Below, in pieces: positions 34,245 through 34,856 of a DNA stretch of 34,856 bases. How positions within the stretch are numbered: the first letter of the stretch is position 1; each line of letters begins with the position of its first letter. This DNA is from an uncultured Clostridia bacterium. Lineage in GTDB: Bacteria; Bacillota; Clostridia; Christensenellales; UBA1242. The position numbers were made by a program, and so were the translations under genes. The stretch spans positions 1 to 34,856 of the forward strand of contig CALWEY010000039.1 of assembly GCA_944377435.1 (NCBI GenBank), written 5' to 3'. Under the pieces are notes generated by a model that saw only the letters and a program-made list of their open reading frames with translations, was not told where the DNA came from and did not search any database.

Positions 34245-34856
34245 ATGAATCAAAATTCTGTGGTTTTTTATCATACTGAAAATTATAATTGTAAAGAAAT
34301 ATTTGATATTTGTACAAAACTCAATTTACACATTTTTGAATGTGACAAACTAGATATATTAGCATATATTATGGATAAAATATCGCCTCTTTATGTTGTA
34401 TTTGAAAGTAATATTAACTTAAATCCTAACATTATAAAAGATTTTGCATTTCACAACAAAAATTCTTTTATATATTTAATTGGTCAAAGATTTTTAAATT
34501 TAGGGAACGAACATACATTTATTGTTGATAATTACAAAAATTTAGAAATTGTTTTATCAAATCATTATAGATGTTTTTCAAATCATAACATATTTAACGA
34601 ACAAACCCAGATTCTTTGCTACAAAATTGTACATAATGAATTAAACAATTTATCTTTTCGTCCTAAACTAATAGGTGCAAAATATATGGCAGATTTAATA
34701 TATGAATTATATGCAAACAGTTCAATATCACATGGAAAATGCAACAGCACATATGATAAATTAGCACTAAAATACAACACAACTTCATGTAGTATAGAAA
34801 AGTCTATAAGGTTTTGTATTTTAAGAGCATATGAATCATGTCAAAATAAAAATTTA
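34245..34856 (+). CDS. Spo0A_C-like regulator with an atypical receiver domain (2), cut by the window end
   Basis: An open frame of 204 codons runs from the ATG at 34245 to the window edge without a stop. Residues 1-110 are laid out like a receiver but lack its residues: the phosphoacceptor position reads VVFESN (51-56), and no acidic pair is seen. Residues 130-204 match the Spo0A DNA-binding domain better than the leftward paralogue does: LSFRPKLIGAKYMADLIYEL (136-155) corresponds to the IGYKYLREAI helices, and DKLALKYNTTSCSIEKSIR (171-189) to the recognition helix-turn-helix. An AAAAAGG site precedes the ATG. Its promoter faces away from the membrane protein/regulator operon, so both regulators share one intergenic region. 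It is probably near complete. Confidence 0.72.
   Translation, partial: MNQNSVVFYHTENYNCKEIFDICTKLNLHIFECDKLDILAYIMDKISPLYVVFESNINLNPNIIKDFAFHNKNSFIYLIGQRFLNLGNEHTFIVDNYKNLEIVLSNHYRCFSNHNIFNEQTQILCYKIVHNELNNLSFRPKLIGAKYMADLIYELYANSSISHGKCNSTYDKLALKYNTTSCSIEKSIRFCILRAYESCQNKNL

Overview
This is an AT-rich stretch of a low-GC Bacillota (Firmicutes) chromosome, most likely an uncultured clostridia-like bacterium. The evidence is an L10-binding leader before rplJ, a glycine T-box before a single-chain glycyl-tRNA synthetase, WhiA, a murB/PHP/whiA/dnaE/pfk cluster, Spo0A-type DNA-binding domains, AAGGAG ribosome binding sites, and TTGACA/TATAAT promoters with 17-base spacers. UGA is used as a stop. 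I see no phage, insertion sequence, CRISPR array, tRNA or rRNA. I count 33 genes, 28 of them on the minus strand, which suggests that strand is the leading strand.

Layout. 1-755: the start of rplL and all of rplJ behind an attenuated L10 leader. 753-3592: a PHP phosphoesterase, a DUF2225 protein and a small four-helix membrane protein. 3711-5329 (+): T-box and glyS. 5430-6478: a secreted protein gene and an Xre regulator facing away from each other, with two matching palindromic operators between them. 6580-8758: tilS, a phased T-tract (curved DNA) gap and two small membrane proteins. 8812-13263: gyrA and gyrB. 13409-14736: two proteins I cannot assign. 14822-16998: a zinc-ribbon membrane protein and an SPFH/zinc-ribbon protein, resembling Bacillus YdjG and YdjI. 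17133-17969 (+): a PlsC-type acyltransferase. 18006-20854: an overlapping operon of a hypothetical gene, queH, lepB and recF. 20968-22068 (+): a lipoprotein. 22104-24942: ftsH and an overlapping membrane protein. 25162-32269: murB, PHP phosphatase, whiA, dnaE and a divergent phosphofructokinase. 32328-34856: two divergently placed Spo0A-type regulators around a membrane-anchored protein.

Most of the window is core housekeeping: DNA topology and replication (gyrA, gyrB, dnaE, recF), translation and tRNA modification (rplJ, glyS, tilS, queH), envelope and protein quality control (murB, lepB, ftsH, plsC, SPFH pair). The parts most worth a second look are the glycine T-box with a very short Stem I, the Xre/secreted-protein operator region, the degenerate phosphofructokinase, and the paired Spo0A-like regulators at the right edge. 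Coordinates and motifs were read by eye; no database search was run, so family names rest on motif recognition.
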